Shown here in pieces: positions 36,761 through 45,711 of a DNA stretch of 64,000 nt. A model generated the notes under the pieces. The model was not told the origin of the DNA. It saw only the letters and a program-made list of their open reading frames with translations, and did no database searches. Each line of letters begins with the position of its first letter. Position 1 is the first letter of the stretch. The translations under genes were made by a program, and so were the position numbers. The DNA lies in the NCBI GenBank assembly GCA_030536855.1, contig JAUNPK010000008.1, positions 18,144 to 82,143 of the forward strand, in the 5' to 3' direction. The DNA comes from Eubacteriales bacterium (GTDB lineage Bacteria; Bacillota; Clostridia; Lachnospirales; Lachnospiraceae).

Positions 36761-38245
36761 GCACACTAAACCAGAATTTTCATTCATAACTTTTTCCAAA
36801 GTCTCACTTATTTTATTCATATTTTCCTTCGTTATATTGTGAGTTTTTTCGTATATTCCGTCCTCAACTATCTGCTCAATGGTTTTTCCGAAAATATTTG
36901 TCTCCCAGATTCCTTCAGGATTATCCTTAGTATTGTCTTTAATATAATTTATCAGGTCTTCAGCCTGATTTTTTGTTCCTACAATAGGGGCAATTTCCAC
37001 GTTTATCTGTGTTTTCAAAAGGTTAATGGACGGAACCTGAGCCTTTATCTTAACCCCATATTTATTACCATTCTTTATAACAACAGGTTCATCAAGTATA
37101 ATCTCATCCCGAACAGGTGTAACTATCCCATATCCTGACAAATTCACTTCCGATATTGCTCCGGATACATTTTCATATTCCTTTTTGTTAACAGCAAGAT
37201 CTCGTATCGTGCTGATAAGTTCATATTCATTAAGTATCCTTGTTCCCGTAAGTTCACTTAAAATGTCGTAATATATTCCTGTTGCAATAGAAAATCCTGC
37301 ATCTACAACTCCATCACTCATCCTGATTGATGAAAATTTAAGATTGTCTATGTATTCATTATCATTATCGAATTTATATTTTTCCGCATCCCCTATTGAA
37401 TTTATTTCCTCCAGTACTGACATAGCCTCCTCTAAAAGTTCTTTTTTCAACCAATGGTCGTCAGGAAGCACATCCATCCATGACGGGGCAAAAAAGTCTA
37501 TCTCTGTTACAGGAAATTCTTTAAGAACAGACGCAAATATTTTGTTTATGTCTTCATTCTTTAACTGGTCACAATTAACAGGAATAACATTAATACCATA
37601 TTCCTCACTCATCTTTTTGGATAATTCCAAAGTTTCTTTGGAATATGGCTTTATGCAGTTTAAAATAACCACAAACGGCTTAGATAAAGCTTTCAATTCA
37701 CTAATAGTTTTCTTTTCGGCATCAACATAACTTGATCTGTCAATCTCTGTAAAGGAACCGTCTGTTGTAACCACAATCCCTATGGTAGAATGTTCTTCAA
37801 TAACCTTTTTGGTGCCTATTGTTGAGGCTTTACTAAAAGGCATCTCACTTTCTGACCATGGAGTCTTTACCATTCTCTCTTTTCCATTTTCCATATGTCC
37901 ATTGGCTCCGTCCACCATATATCCTACGCAGTCAATAAGTCTCACCTTCATGGAAACTCCCTCATAGGGATATATTAAAGCCGCTTCACTTGGAATAAAC
38001 TTTGGTTCTATAGTCATTACCGTTGTGCCTGCAGCCGACTGGGGAAGTTCATCCGTTGCCCGCTTTCTTTCATGTTCATCCCTCATGTTTCCAAGCACGG
38101 CAAGCTCCATAAATCTCTTAATAAATGTTGATTTCCCCGTTCTTACCGGTCCCACAACCCCAAGGTATATTTCACCGTTCGTTCTCTTTCTTATATCACT
38201 GTAAATATCAAATCCCGGATTAGATATTTCTTTTTCAGCTCCCAT
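36749..38245 (-). CDS. spoIVA: Stage IV sporulation protein A
   Basis: SpoIVA is the ATPase that polymerises around the forespore as the coat basement layer. 498 residues. Walker A GPVRTGKST (32-40), then VGYMVDGANGHMENG and the C-terminal GLVCLIV with the terminal Cys typical of the family. This is a marker of an endospore former. Its ribosome binding site is fused to the end of a hairpin at 38255-38284. Confidence 0.98.
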   Translation of the reverse strand: MGAEKEISNPGFDIYSDIRKRTNGEIYLGVVGPVRTGKSTFIKRFMELAVLGNMRDEHERKRATDELPQSAAGTTVMTIEPKFIPSEAALIYPYEGVSMKVRLIDCVGYMVDGANGHMENGKERMVKTPWSESEMPFSKASTIGTKKVIEEHSTIGIVVTTDGSFTEIDRSSYVDAEKKTISELKALSKPFVVILNCIKPYSKETLELSKKMSEEYGINVIPVNCDQLKNEDINKIFASVLKEFPVTEIDFFAPSWMDVLPDDHWLKKELLEEAMSVLEEINSIGDAEKYKFDNDNEYIDNLKFSSIRMSDGVVDAGFSIATGIYYDILSELTGTRILNEYELISTIRDLAVNKKEYENVSGAISEVNLSGYGIVTPVRDEIILDEPVVIKNGNKYGVKIKAQVPSINLLKTQINVEIAPIVGTKNQAEDLINYIKDNTKDNPEGIWETNIFGKTIEQIVEDGIYEKTHNITKENMNKISETLEKVMNENSGLVCLIV

Positions 38246-38254
38246 AAAAAACCT

Positions 38255-38301
38255 CCTGAATATACTTATAAATGTATATTCAGGTTGTATATCAACTATT
38301 C
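38255..38301 (-). promoter_or_regulatory. Hairpin and possible sigma-E promoter before spoIVA
   Basis: CCTGAATATAC and GTATATTCAGG (38255-38284) form a perfect 11-bp stem that ends in the AGGAGG ribosome binding site and a T-run just before the ATG, so it may act as a terminator for the upstream gene. A weak sigma-E-like promoter is present: GAATAGTT (38294-38301), 15-base spacer, TATACATT (38271-38278), six of eight matches to CATACAAT. Confidence 0.4.
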
Positions 38302-38526
38302 ATCAAATTCTGCCAAAACATAATATCCTCTGCTGGTTTCACCAACTTCCTTAACCACACCTTTTCTGGATTTCAGTCTGTCAGGCGTGGAATAATTACC
38401 CGACATAGCAACTGCCGGCTCTATTGTGTAATAATAGCTGCTGGGAAGTTTTCCTTCCGTAACTTCCACCTCATCTCCCGGTTCAACAAGTCCGGGTCTG
38501 CTCATAGTAAATTCCATTTGTCTCAT
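38296..38526 (-). CDS. Small protein of unknown function between recG and spoIVA
   Basis: About 76 residues from the ATG at 38526, preceded by GGAG six bases upstream. The sequence is MRQMEFTMSRPGLVEPGDEV, then a core including RKGVVKEVGETSRGYYVLAEFDE. The C-terminal half looks like a small beta-barrel (conserved GVV...G-Y). I do not recognise the family. An upstream in-frame ATG (38577) overlaps recG and lacks a ribosome binding site. Confidence 0.65.
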   Translation of the reverse strand: MRQMEFTMSRPGLVEPGDEVEVTEGKLPSSYYYTIEPAVAMSGNYSTPDRLKSRKGVVKEVGETSRGYYVLAEFDE

Positions 38527-38557
38527 ACTTTTCTCCATTCTGATAATGATGCTCCTA

Positions 38558-40618
38558 TTAAAGATTAATCTTCTCAAGGCATTTTACCGTATATTCTTCA
38601 ACTTTTTTCTTACACAGCTTATGTTCCTCCATTTCAAGTTCCGGATCAACAGAATGCAATTTCTTTGCAGCATCTGAAGCCTCCTTCAGTGTCATGGAAT
38701 CTGTGAATATATCAGCAAGTCCAAAATCGAAATCACCGCTTTGTCTTATTCCAAAGAAATCTCCCGGTCCTCTGAGTTTAAGATCTTCCTCTGCAATTTT
38801 AAAGCCATCGTTAGTTTTATTAAGTATTTCCAACCGGTCTTTTATTTTTTTAGACTTCTTACCCGCCACAAATATACAGTAAGATTGAAAGCCTCCTCTT
38901 CCAACACGTCCACGAAGCTGATGCAGCTGAGCCAACCCGAACCTTTCCGCATTTTCAACCATCATAACAGTGCTGTTAGGGACATTAACACCTACTTCTA
39001 TTACCGTTGTGGATACTAAAACATCTATTTCATGATTGGCATACTTCTCCATAACCTGATTTTTATCCTGGGATTTCATCTTTCCATGAAGATATTCTAT
39101 TCTTACCCCCGGAATTTCACTTCTTAATTTCAAGGTATAATCCAGGACGTTTTCGGTGTCAATATTTTCACTGTCTTCAACCATTGGACATATTATATAA
39201 CACTGTCTTCCCTGTTTTACCTGATTTTCTATAAATCTGTAAGCATTGGGTCTATAGGATGTATCAACGACACAATTTTTTATGGGTAACCTGTCCTTAG
39301 GCATCTCATCAATAATTGAAATATCCAAATCTCCATACAATATAATTGCAAGTGTCCTTGGAATAGGCGTTGCACTCATAACAATAATATGTGGGTTATC
39401 ACCTTTTTCAGATAATCTTTTTCTTTGATTAACTCCAAATCTATGCTGTTCATCCGTTATAACAAGAGCGAGATTTTTATACTCTACCTTATCCTGAATC
39501 AAGGCATGGGTACCGATAACAATATCTACATTTCCTGAAGCAATATCTTCATATGCCTGCCTTTTTTCTTTCGCTGTCATTGATCCTGTAAGAAGACCCA
39601 CCTTAAGATTTACATTATATCTGGAAAACATTTCACTTATAGATTCATACTGTTGCTTTGCCAGCACTTCCGTGGGTACCATCATTGAGCCCTGATATCC
39701 TGCAAATGCCGTATTCATAAGAGCCAGAACTGCAATGATAGTTTTTCCCGATCCTACATCCCCTTGAATCAGTCTGCTGGTAAGATGTTCTGATGACATA
39801 TTATCCTTTATCTCATTCCACGTCCTTAGTTGGGCATTGGTAAGGCTGTAAGGCAGATTTAGTATAAACTCATCTGTTCTTTTATCATTATTAATTACAT
39901 AGGTATTAGGAATCTTCTCCTTTGAGGATTTAAGATTCAAAGTTGCAAGAACAAAGAGAAAGAATTCCTCAAAAGTAATTCTGTGGCGAGCCTGGACGTA
40001 CTCTTCCATAGTTTTTGGAAAATGTATGTTAACAACTGCAAAATTATGTTCTGCAAGATTATATTTTTCCCTTATATCCTTGGGTATATATTCTTTTTCC
40101 AATCCAACAGCATATTTTTCAAGAGCCTGTGAGACAGCCTTCACTATTGTTTTATTAGATAATCCCTTAGTCAAAGGATATATAGGCATAAGCTTTCCTG
40201 CCTGTGCATTATAATCTGCCACAGTAAATATCTGGGGTTGTTCTAACATGATAGCATTCCGTTTTTTTACAAACCTTCCCCTGAACACATAATGCATACC
40301 CATTCTAAGTCTTGTTTTAAGGTATATCATATTATACCAGCAACACTTTATTGCATCCCCATTTTCGTCCTTAACGGTTACAGAAAGGACTTTAATCCGT
40401 CCATTTCCGTATATATCCGGAGATTTAGCTACAGTTCCTTCAATTGCAACTATAGACCCTTCATAATCTTCATTTAGCATATTAATAAAAACAGGCTTCT
40501 CATATACGTCGTAATCCCGTGGGTATAAACCCACGAGATCCTCCACCGTATATACAGAAAGCCTGTTTAAACTCTCAGCAGTCTTAGCACCAATACCCTT
40601 AAGTTCGGTAATATCCAT
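38558..40618 (-). CDS. recG: ATP-dependent DNA helicase RecG
   Basis: Branch-migrating helicase acting on stalled forks. About 686 residues. N-terminal wedge/OB domain (about 1-150), helicase domains with Walker A QGDVGSGKTIIAVL, DEQHRFGVNQR, and motif VI LRGRVGRGGFQSYC. The ATG at 40618 with GGAG six bases upstream is preferred to the in-frame ATG at 40630. Downstream of the YloV-like gene, as in many Firmicutes. Confidence 0.98.
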   Translation of the reverse strand: MDITELKGIGAKTAESLNRLSVYTVEDLVGLYPRDYDVYEKPVFINMLNEDYEGSIVAIEGTVAKSPDIYGNGRIKVLSVTVKDENGDAIKCCWYNMIYLKTRLRMGMHYVFRGRFVKKRNAIMLEQPQIFTVADYNAQAGKLMPIYPLTKGLSNKTIVKAVSQALEKYAVGLEKEYIPKDIREKYNLAEHNFAVVNIHFPKTMEEYVQARHRITFEEFFLFVLATLNLKSSKEKIPNTYVINNDKRTDEFILNLPYSLTNAQLRTWNEIKDNMSSEHLTSRLIQGDVGSGKTIIAVLALMNTAFAGYQGSMMVPTEVLAKQQYESISEMFSRYNVNLKVGLLTGSMTAKEKRQAYEDIASGNVDIVIGTHALIQDKVEYKNLALVITDEQHRFGVNQRKRLSEKGDNPHIIVMSATPIPRTLAIILYGDLDISIIDEMPKDRLPIKNCVVDTSYRPNAYRFIENQVKQGRQCYIICPMVEDSENIDTENVLDYTLKLRSEIPGVRIEYLHGKMKSQDKNQVMEKYANHEIDVLVSTTVIEVGVNVPNSTVMMVENAERFGLAQLHQLRGRVGRGGFQSYCIFVAGKKSKKIKDRLEILNKTNDGFKIAEEDLKLRGPGDFFGIRQSGDFDFGLADIFTDSMTLKEASDAAKKLHSVDPELEMEEHKLCKKKVEEYTVKCLEKINL

Positions 40619-40647
40619 ATAAATCTCCATGCTGACAAATAATTTAA

Positions 40648-42348
40648 CTACTCAACAGATACGATATAGAAGTATACCGGCTGTCCGCCAAACTGTACCT
40701 CAACATCTACTCCATCAAATCTCTCTTCAATCTTAGATGCCAATTCATCAGCATCCTCCTCTTTAACATCAGATCCATAGTATAAACTGATAAGCTCTGA
40801 TTCTTCATTAACGAAAGTATCCAACATCTCAAGAAGAGTGTCATCCATATCTGTTCCAACTGATGCAAGTCCCTTATCACCAAGTCCAAGATAATTATCC
40901 TTCTTGATTTCCTTTCCGTCAATGGAGGTATCTCTTACAGCATAAGTCAACTGTCCTGACTGAACCATTGAAAGAGATTCTACCATAGCCTCCTCATTCT
41001 CCTGAGCACTTCTGGTCATCTCAAAATTAATCATAGCTGTGATTCCCTGTGGAATCGTTTTTGTAGGAATAACTACCAGTTTCTTATCTTCAATAATTGA
41101 CGCTGCCTGATTAGAAGCAAGAATAATATTACTATTGTTAGGCAGTACAAATATTGTCTCAGCATTAATCTTATCAGCAGCATTAAGAATATCCTCAGTT
41201 GAAGGATTCATTGTCTGTCCACCTTCAATAACCTGATCAACACCAAGCCCTCTGAAGATATCTGCAAGTCCTGCACCTGCAGCAATTGTAATAAATCCAA
41301 AATCTTTCTTAGGCTCTTCTTTTTTATCTTCAGCATCCTTCTTTTTCATAGCATCAGCTGCAACTGCCGCCTGAAGTTCAGATTGAGCAACAACCTTCTG
41401 GTTATGCTCCTCTCTCATATTGTCTACCTTCATCTTAGTTAACTGTCCATACTCAAGACCCTTTTCAAAAGCCTGTCCGGGATGATTAGTATGTACATGA
41501 ACTTTAACAATATCATCAAGATTAACGCAGACAATAGAATCACCTATAGATGAAAGAAATGCCTTAAATTCAGCTTCTGTCTTTTCATTAAACTCTTTAT
41601 CAAGCATTATAATGAACTCAGTGCAATAGCCAAACTTAATGTCTGCATTATCAATTGCAGCTCCCTTACCCGGCATCGTTGAACCCGCCTTAAACTCTGC
41701 GCTAGGTTCTGTAATTGTAAAATCAGTAACCTTACCTGTCAGTGCGTCATACATACCGCGAAGAACCACAACAAGTCCCTGTCCACCCGAATCGACAACT
41801 CCGGCTTCCTTTAAGACAGGAAGCATTTCAGGAGTCTTTGCGAGAACTTCTTCTGCATAATCTATAATTGTAGAAACCGCTTCTTCTATATCTGTTGTCT
41901 GAAGCGCAACCTCTGATGCTTTATCAGATATACCCTTAGCAACTGTGAGAATAGTACCTTCCTTCGGTTTCATAACAGCTTTATATGCTGTCTCTGTTGC
42001 CTTCTGGGTAGCTGCAGCAAGAGTCTCAACTGTAATCTCTGAAGTTGTAGACATCTCCTTTGTAAATCCTCTTAAAAGCTGTGAAAGAATAACACCGGAA
42101 TTACCTCTGGCTCCTCTTAAAGAACCTGTAGATATAGCTTTAGCAAGGCTTTCCATTGTAGGATTTGCTATTGCGCTTACCTCTTTAGCCGCCGACATAA
42201 TAGTAAGTGTCATATTAGTACCTGTATCCCCATCAGGAACAGGAAATACATTAAGATCATTAATCCATTCTTTCTTTGATTCAAGATTCTTTGCGCCTGC
42301 AAGAAACATCTTCTGAACAAGTGCTGCATCTATTGTAGTTGTTGCCAC
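40648..42348 (-). CDS. fakA: DAK2-domain fatty acid kinase-like protein (YloV/FakA type)
   Basis: Soluble kinase family; FakA phosphorylates fatty acids bound to a DegV-family (FakB) protein. About 566 residues: DAK2 domain with nucleotide motif VPDGDTGTNMTLT near residue 40 and a DSGGQGLVVVLRGM loop, then a DegV-like C-terminal half. The GTG at 42348 with GGAGG five bases upstream is my preferred start; an ATG lies at 42360. Genes rpmB-yloU-yloV-recG are syntenic with B. subtilis. Whether it acts on fatty acids here is inference. Confidence 0.9.
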   Translation of the reverse strand: MATTTIDAALVQKMFLAGAKNLESKKEWINDLNVFPVPDGDTGTNMTLTIMSAAKEVSAIANPTMESLAKAISTGSLRGARGNSGVILSQLLRGFTKEMSTTSEITVETLAAATQKATETAYKAVMKPKEGTILTVAKGISDKASEVALQTTDIEEAVSTIIDYAEEVLAKTPEMLPVLKEAGVVDSGGQGLVVVLRGMYDALTGKVTDFTITEPSAEFKAGSTMPGKGAAIDNADIKFGYCTEFIIMLDKEFNEKTEAEFKAFLSSIGDSIVCVNLDDIVKVHVHTNHPGQAFEKGLEYGQLTKMKVDNMREEHNQKVVAQSELQAAVAADAMKKKDAEDKKEEPKKDFGFITIAAGAGLADIFRGLGVDQVIEGGQTMNPSTEDILNAADKINAETIFVLPNNSNIILASNQAASIIEDKKLVVIPTKTIPQGITAMINFEMTRSAQENEEAMVESLSMVQSGQLTYAVRDTSIDGKEIKKDNYLGLGDKGLASVGTDMDDTLLEMLDTFVNEESELISLYYGSDVKEEDADELASKIEERFDGVDVEVQFGGQPVYFYIVSVE

Positions 42349-42413
42349 AATTTCCTCCATTCTGCCATAAAAAGGCTCATCAATAATCTAATATATAATC
42401 ATAAAATCAGAAA

Positions 42414-42773
42414 TTAATCAATAACTCTGACACCTTCTACATAAATATTAATCTTTTTAATTTCCAATCCGGTGAACTCTGAAACCTTATACTTTACACT
42501 ATCAATAAGATTATCCGCAACGGTTTTTATGCTGACTCCATAAGACACAATAACATGAAAGTCTATCTCAATCATATTATTTTCATCAATCTCAACTTTA
42601 ATACCTCTTGTAAGGCTGTCTCCTTTAAGAAGTTTAACAAGACCATCTTTCATGCTAACTGCAGCCATTCCAACAATACCAACACACTCTACTGCTGTTG
42701 AGCCTGCATACTGAGCAATAACTTCGCTTGAAACCGAAATTGTTCCTAATTTACTACTAATTAATCCGTTCAT
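42414..42773 (-). CDS. Asp23/Gls24 family protein (YloU-like)
   Basis: 119 residues of the Asp23/Gls24 family, which has roles in envelope stress in Gram-positives. Seen: GTISVSSEVIAQYAGSTAVECVGIVGMAAV and the C-terminal DSVKYKVSEFTGLEIKKINIYVEGVR. It precedes the yloV homologue, and the region upstream holds the rpmB terminator and a possible promoter. Confidence 0.92.
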   Translation of the reverse strand: MNGLISSKLGTISVSSEVIAQYAGSTAVECVGIVGMAAVSMKDGLVKLLKGDSLTRGIKVEIDENNMIEIDFHVIVSYGVSIKTVADNLIDSVKYKVSEFTGLEIKKINIYVEGVRVID

Positions 42774-42857
42774 ATTAATCTCCGTTCTCGCGCAAGGCGC
42801 ATTTTAATTACAAATTTATGTTTAAAACTATATTTGCAGTCATCTTTTAATGTGACC

Positions 42858-42886
42858 ATTATACTATCTTAGTCAAAAAAAATAAA
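42858..42886 (-). promoter_or_regulatory. Possible promoter for the yloU-yloV-recG unit
   Basis: TATAAT (minus strand, 42858-42863) with TTTATT 17 bases upstream (42881-42886). The -35 box is weak and overlaps the tail of the rpmB terminator. Confidence 0.4.
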
Positions 42887-42922
42887 GTGAATCACACAAT
42901 TTTATTAAATTGAGCAATTCAC
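42875..42922 (-). terminator. Rho-independent terminator of rpmB
   Basis: GTGAAT pairs with ATTCAC and, inside, CAATTT pairs with AAATTG around a short loop; the stem is followed by TTTATTTTTTTT. It lies about 60 bases past the rpmB stop. Confidence 0.8.
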
Positions 42923-42982
42923 CTTAACACTGATATAAATTTTCGAAAATTAATAGCAGAAATAAATCAAAAAGACTTATTC

Positions 42983-43168
42983 TTAGGCACGTTCAACTTT
43001 ACCAGAACGTAAGCATGATGTACAAACATACATCTTCTTTGAAGCTCCGTCAACCTTAACTCTTACAGACTTAACGTTAGGATTCCAAATCTTATTTGAT
43101 CTTCTATGAGAATGACTCACTGCGTTACCAAAGTGAGCACTTTTTTCACAAATTGCACATTTTGCCAT
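42983..43168 (-). CDS. rpmB: Ribosomal protein L28
   Basis: Large-subunit ribosomal protein bL28, 61 residues, with the CxxC...C-xx-C pattern of the zinc form (CAICEKSAHFG near the start and CTSCLRSGKV near the end). AAGGAGGTG precedes the ATG, and a sigma-A promoter lies 52-80 bases upstream. A small GGGTAA/TTACCC stem (43195-43207) sits in the leader. Confidence 0.97.
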   Translation of the reverse strand: MAKCAICEKSAHFGNAVSHSHRRSNKIWNPNVKSVRVKVDGASKKMYVCTSCLRSGKVERA

Positions 43169-43219
43169 TACAATAACACCTCCTTACCGGTATTGGGTAA
43201 TTTACCCACAACAGGACAT

Positions 43220-43248
43220 ATTGTATCAGATAGAATTATATTTTGCAA
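43220..43248 (-). promoter_or_regulatory. Sigma-A promoter of rpmB
   Basis: Minus-strand TTGCAA (43243-43248) and TACAAT (43220-43225) with a 17-base spacer. Confidence 0.7.
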
Positions 43249-43282
43249 CATATTTTTCATTAATTGGTAAAATTATTTTTTA

Positions 43283-44458
43283 TTAATTTTTATTCTTCAT
43301 TAATTGGTAAAAAATTTGCAAATTTTCAAGTGCTAGTCTTGATTGCTCTGTTGCACTTGTACCTGTAATTGTATCGCCGGTTAAGAGAATCTCCTGACTT
43401 TTTGAAAGTGCATCCTTAGCCACCTCATTAGCTTGCTTTGCCTTAGCTAATACTGCCTGGTCATCTGTCTGCATATCATATGTCCAGCTATTTTCTTCAA
43501 TCCACTTTGAATCATCCACGCTTACTTCTTCTGAAACAAATCCACTAGTTGCCGCATGTAAAGCTGCATTTGAAGCTGCTAATGCTTTCTGTCCTGATGG
43601 AGCTCCACTAGCTGCCATATTAGCAGCCTTTTCCTGCAATTCCTTTAACTTTTCAAGATTTTCCTTAATATCATCAATGTACTTATCAATATCCTCTATA
43701 AGCTTTTCCCATTCTTCATCCGACATATCACGCCAGTCTTTTTCCTCTAAATCCTCAGCAGAAAGCTTACTTTTTTCTATAACAGTATCCTTTAGCATCT
43801 GTATTACTTCTGATGCTGTCATAGACTTACCTGTGTGTTGATTTTCTAAAGTTAATGTTGATTTAGCCAATAAATCATTCCAATTTGTTTTCTTGCTTAT
43901 GGCCTCTTCATATGATGCATACTCCATTTTCTTACCGAAACCTGATGAAAATGTTTTTAATGCGTGCCAGCTTCCCCATTTATCATCTACTCCTGTGCCA
44001 TTAGCATCCGCATACTGACAAAATGCAAACATTTCCACTGCAGTAGCATTATTGGTATCAACCTCTGATAGGTTAACATCAATAGTTTCATTCTTGTTAT
44101 CGCCTAAGCTAATCTTCACTCTCACAATAACGTCATCAGTATCTTTACTGATAATCTGTGTAGCACTCATTCCATATCCCATATCACCAACCAACAAGAA
44201 TCCCACACCCAAACTTTTCATCTGAGGTTCATTGGTTTCTCTAATCTCATTAGTGTGAGCAGAATCCACCTGCCTGTAATACAATTCTTTTGACGATACA
44301 GTTTCTTTCTTAGAATAATTACTTTCATAACTATTTATAGAATTACTATCATCATTTTTTCCATAGCAGTATTCACTAAAACTTTCAGTAGAGCTGCTTG
44401 TAGTCTGTTTGTAGTACTTATACCGGATTCCAGTATTGATATGGTTATTTACCTCCAT
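43283..44458 (-). CDS. Unrecognised protein, possible flagellar-regulon secreted protein
   Basis: I do not recognise this 391-residue protein. The first 70 residues are rich in Ser, Thr, Asn and Tyr and probably disordered (NHINTGIRYKYYKQTTSSST); a folded middle follows (about 80-230), then a charged helical stretch (about 235-290, coiled-coil-like) and an Ala-rich C-terminal region. No signal peptide or membrane helix is present. An AAAGGAG site precedes the ATG. A sigma-D-like promoter (44588-44614) lies upstream and its leader contains two hairpins. It pairs with the gene at 44616-45596, which also has a sigma-D-like promoter. Confidence 0.75.
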   Translation of the reverse strand: MEVNNHINTGIRYKYYKQTTSSSTESFSEYCYGKNDDSNSINSYESNYSKKETVSSKELYYRQVDSAHTNEIRETNEPQMKSLGVGFLLVGDMGYGMSATQIISKDTDDVIVRVKISLGDNKNETIDVNLSEVDTNNATAVEMFAFCQYADANGTGVDDKWGSWHALKTFSSGFGKKMEYASYEEAISKKTNWNDLLAKSTLTLENQHTGKSMTASEVIQMLKDTVIEKSKLSAEDLEEKDWRDMSDEEWEKLIEDIDKYIDDIKENLEKLKELQEKAANMAASGAPSGQKALAASNAALHAATSGFVSEEVSVDDSKWIEENSWTYDMQTDDQAVLAKAKQANEVAKDALSKSQEILLTGDTITGTSATEQSRLALENLQIFYQLMKNKN

Positions 44459-44499
44459 ATTTCTCCTTTCTGTGACCTATCTGTCATTCAAGGCCGCCT

Positions 44500-44521
44500 A
44501 GCTCTCCCGAAGGTCCGAGCT
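44500..44521 (-). promoter_or_regulatory. TTCG-tetraloop hairpin in the leader
   Basis: AGCTC and GAGCT form the lower stem and CC-TTCG-GG the tip, with GGA on both arms. It lies 42 bases ahead of the start codon and has no T-run, so it is not a terminator. GGA motifs raise the possibility of CsrA binding. Confidence 0.45.
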
Positions 44522-44536
44522 GATAAAATAAAATGA

Positions 44537-44570
44537 CACCTTACCTCAATCATTCCATTGAAATAAGATG
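44537..44570 (-). promoter_or_regulatory. Long leader hairpin with GGA in the loop
   Basis: A 14-bp stem (with three G-T pairs) closes the 6-base loop GGAATG. It lies in the leader downstream of the sigma-D-like promoter. A moderately T-rich tail (TCATTTTATTTTATC) follows, so partial termination is also possible. The GGA loop is the hallmark of CsrA target hairpins. Confidence 0.5.
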
Positions 44571-44587
44571 CCATCCATGTATTATAT

Positions 44588-44614
44588 ATATCGACAAATT
44601 TGTTTTTTACTTAA
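44588..44614 (-). promoter_or_regulatory. Sigma-D (sigma-28)-like promoter for the 391-residue protein
   Basis: Minus-strand GTCGATAT (44588-44595) is close to the GCCGATAT -10 element; a TTAA sequence (44611-44614) lies 15 bases upstream, against the consensus TAAA. The spacing is exact; the -35 is three of four. Confidence 0.5.
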
Positions 44615-44615
44615 C

Positions 44616-45596
44616 CTAGAAGTTTAAATCAATCTCAATTCCCTTGATATCCTCGTTAATCATATGATTATCATTCATAAGTTTTGCTATACTCTTCTGA
44701 GCTTCCGCCATATGATCAACACTGCTTGTCTTAGTTGTTGTATCATATTTTAGCTGTTCAACCTCCATTTGAGCCCCTATAAGCTTTTCTCCATCTTCTT
44801 TTCTTTCTTTATTATTTTCTGTGCGTTCAGAAAGTTTTTCTTGCTCTTCTTTAAGCTTCTCAGCCTTTTCCTTTTCTTCCTCAGATACTTCGTCCAGATG
44901 TTCCTTAGCTTCATCCACAAGCATTCCGACTATATCTTTTGTAGCTGCATCAAGTATCTGATCCGCAGCATCCTGAGCCTTTTGCATATCCTGTGACTTG
45001 ATCTGTTCACTCTTTGCCATAGATATAGAAGCTGTCATAGCTATAAGCTTATTCTCCCCCTTTTCAATTTCTATATCAAGGGCATCCTTCGCGCCATTAA
45101 GTGCCAAAGCTTTCTTCTGAAAGTCAGTTAATGGTTTATTTTGAAATTCTTTTAATCTCTCAATCTCTTCTTCTGTGAATTCATCATAAGAAGCACCAGT
45201 CTTATTATCCTGATACTTTTCTAAAAGCTTGTAATCTTTATATTCCTGAGAGTCTTCACTAACGCCATATTCCTGGCGCCACATTTCCTTTTCTTTTTCA
45301 ATATTACCTTTTTTATTTTTAAGTTCTGCAACCTCTTGTGCCTTAGATGTTTTTTCATCTTCCATTTCCTGAATACCTTTTTCCATCTTCTCATCACATC
45401 CCCACGCGTCTGTGATAAACTTCATAGCTTGTTTTCTGGCACTCATTCTTTTTTCATCTATAGCACTCATACCAAGATTAAGATTTCTGGCATCTATAGA
45501 TATTGCACTCTTATTACATTTTCCAGCCTTTTCAACATTTGTGTTAGTAAAAGGCAATGTATTCATATCATTATTGGTATTCATATTAACTAACAT
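44616..45596 (-). CDS. Unrecognised coiled-coil protein under sigma-D-like promoter
   Basis: A 326-residue highly charged protein with no signal peptide or membrane segment and no family I recognise. The first 40 residues are Asn/Thr-rich and probably disordered; two long coiled-coil stretches follow (about 65-115 and 225-275, E/K-rich such as EEEKEKAEKLKEEQEKLSER), with an Ala-rich helical region between (about 175-225). An AGGAGG site is nine bases ahead of the ATG at 45596. A strong sigma-D-like promoter lies at 45712-45738 and a GGA-loop hairpin at 45662-45683. It ends just before the promoter of its neighbour. Confidence 0.75.
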   Translation of the reverse strand: MLVNMNTNNDMNTLPFTNTNVEKAGKCNKSAISIDARNLNLGMSAIDEKRMSARKQAMKFITDAWGCDEKMEKGIQEMEDEKTSKAQEVAELKNKKGNIEKEKEMWRQEYGVSEDSQEYKDYKLLEKYQDNKTGASYDEFTEEEIERLKEFQNKPLTDFQKKALALNGAKDALDIEIEKGENKLIAMTASISMAKSEQIKSQDMQKAQDAADQILDAATKDIVGMLVDEAKEHLDEVSEEEKEKAEKLKEEQEKLSERTENNKERKEDGEKLIGAQMEVEQLKYDTTTKTSSVDHMAEAQKSIAKLMNDNHMINEDIKGIEIDLNF

Positions 45597-45661
45597 CTAC
45601 CAACACCTCCTAAGCCCCAGCAGGCTCCATCTTGCTTTTTAGCTATGATGAATACTTGGTA

Positions 45662-45683
45662 TGATTGAAATCCTTTTCAATCA
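45662..45683 (-). promoter_or_regulatory. Leader hairpin with AGGA loop
   Basis: TGATTGAAA and TTTCAATCA form a perfect 9-bp stem with the four-base loop AGGA (minus strand). This is the shape of a CsrA-binding hairpin; the ribosome binding site TTAGGAGG downstream has a second GGA. Confidence 0.55.
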
Positions 45684-45711
45684 AAAATATTTGCAAGTTA
45701 CCTTATCAATT

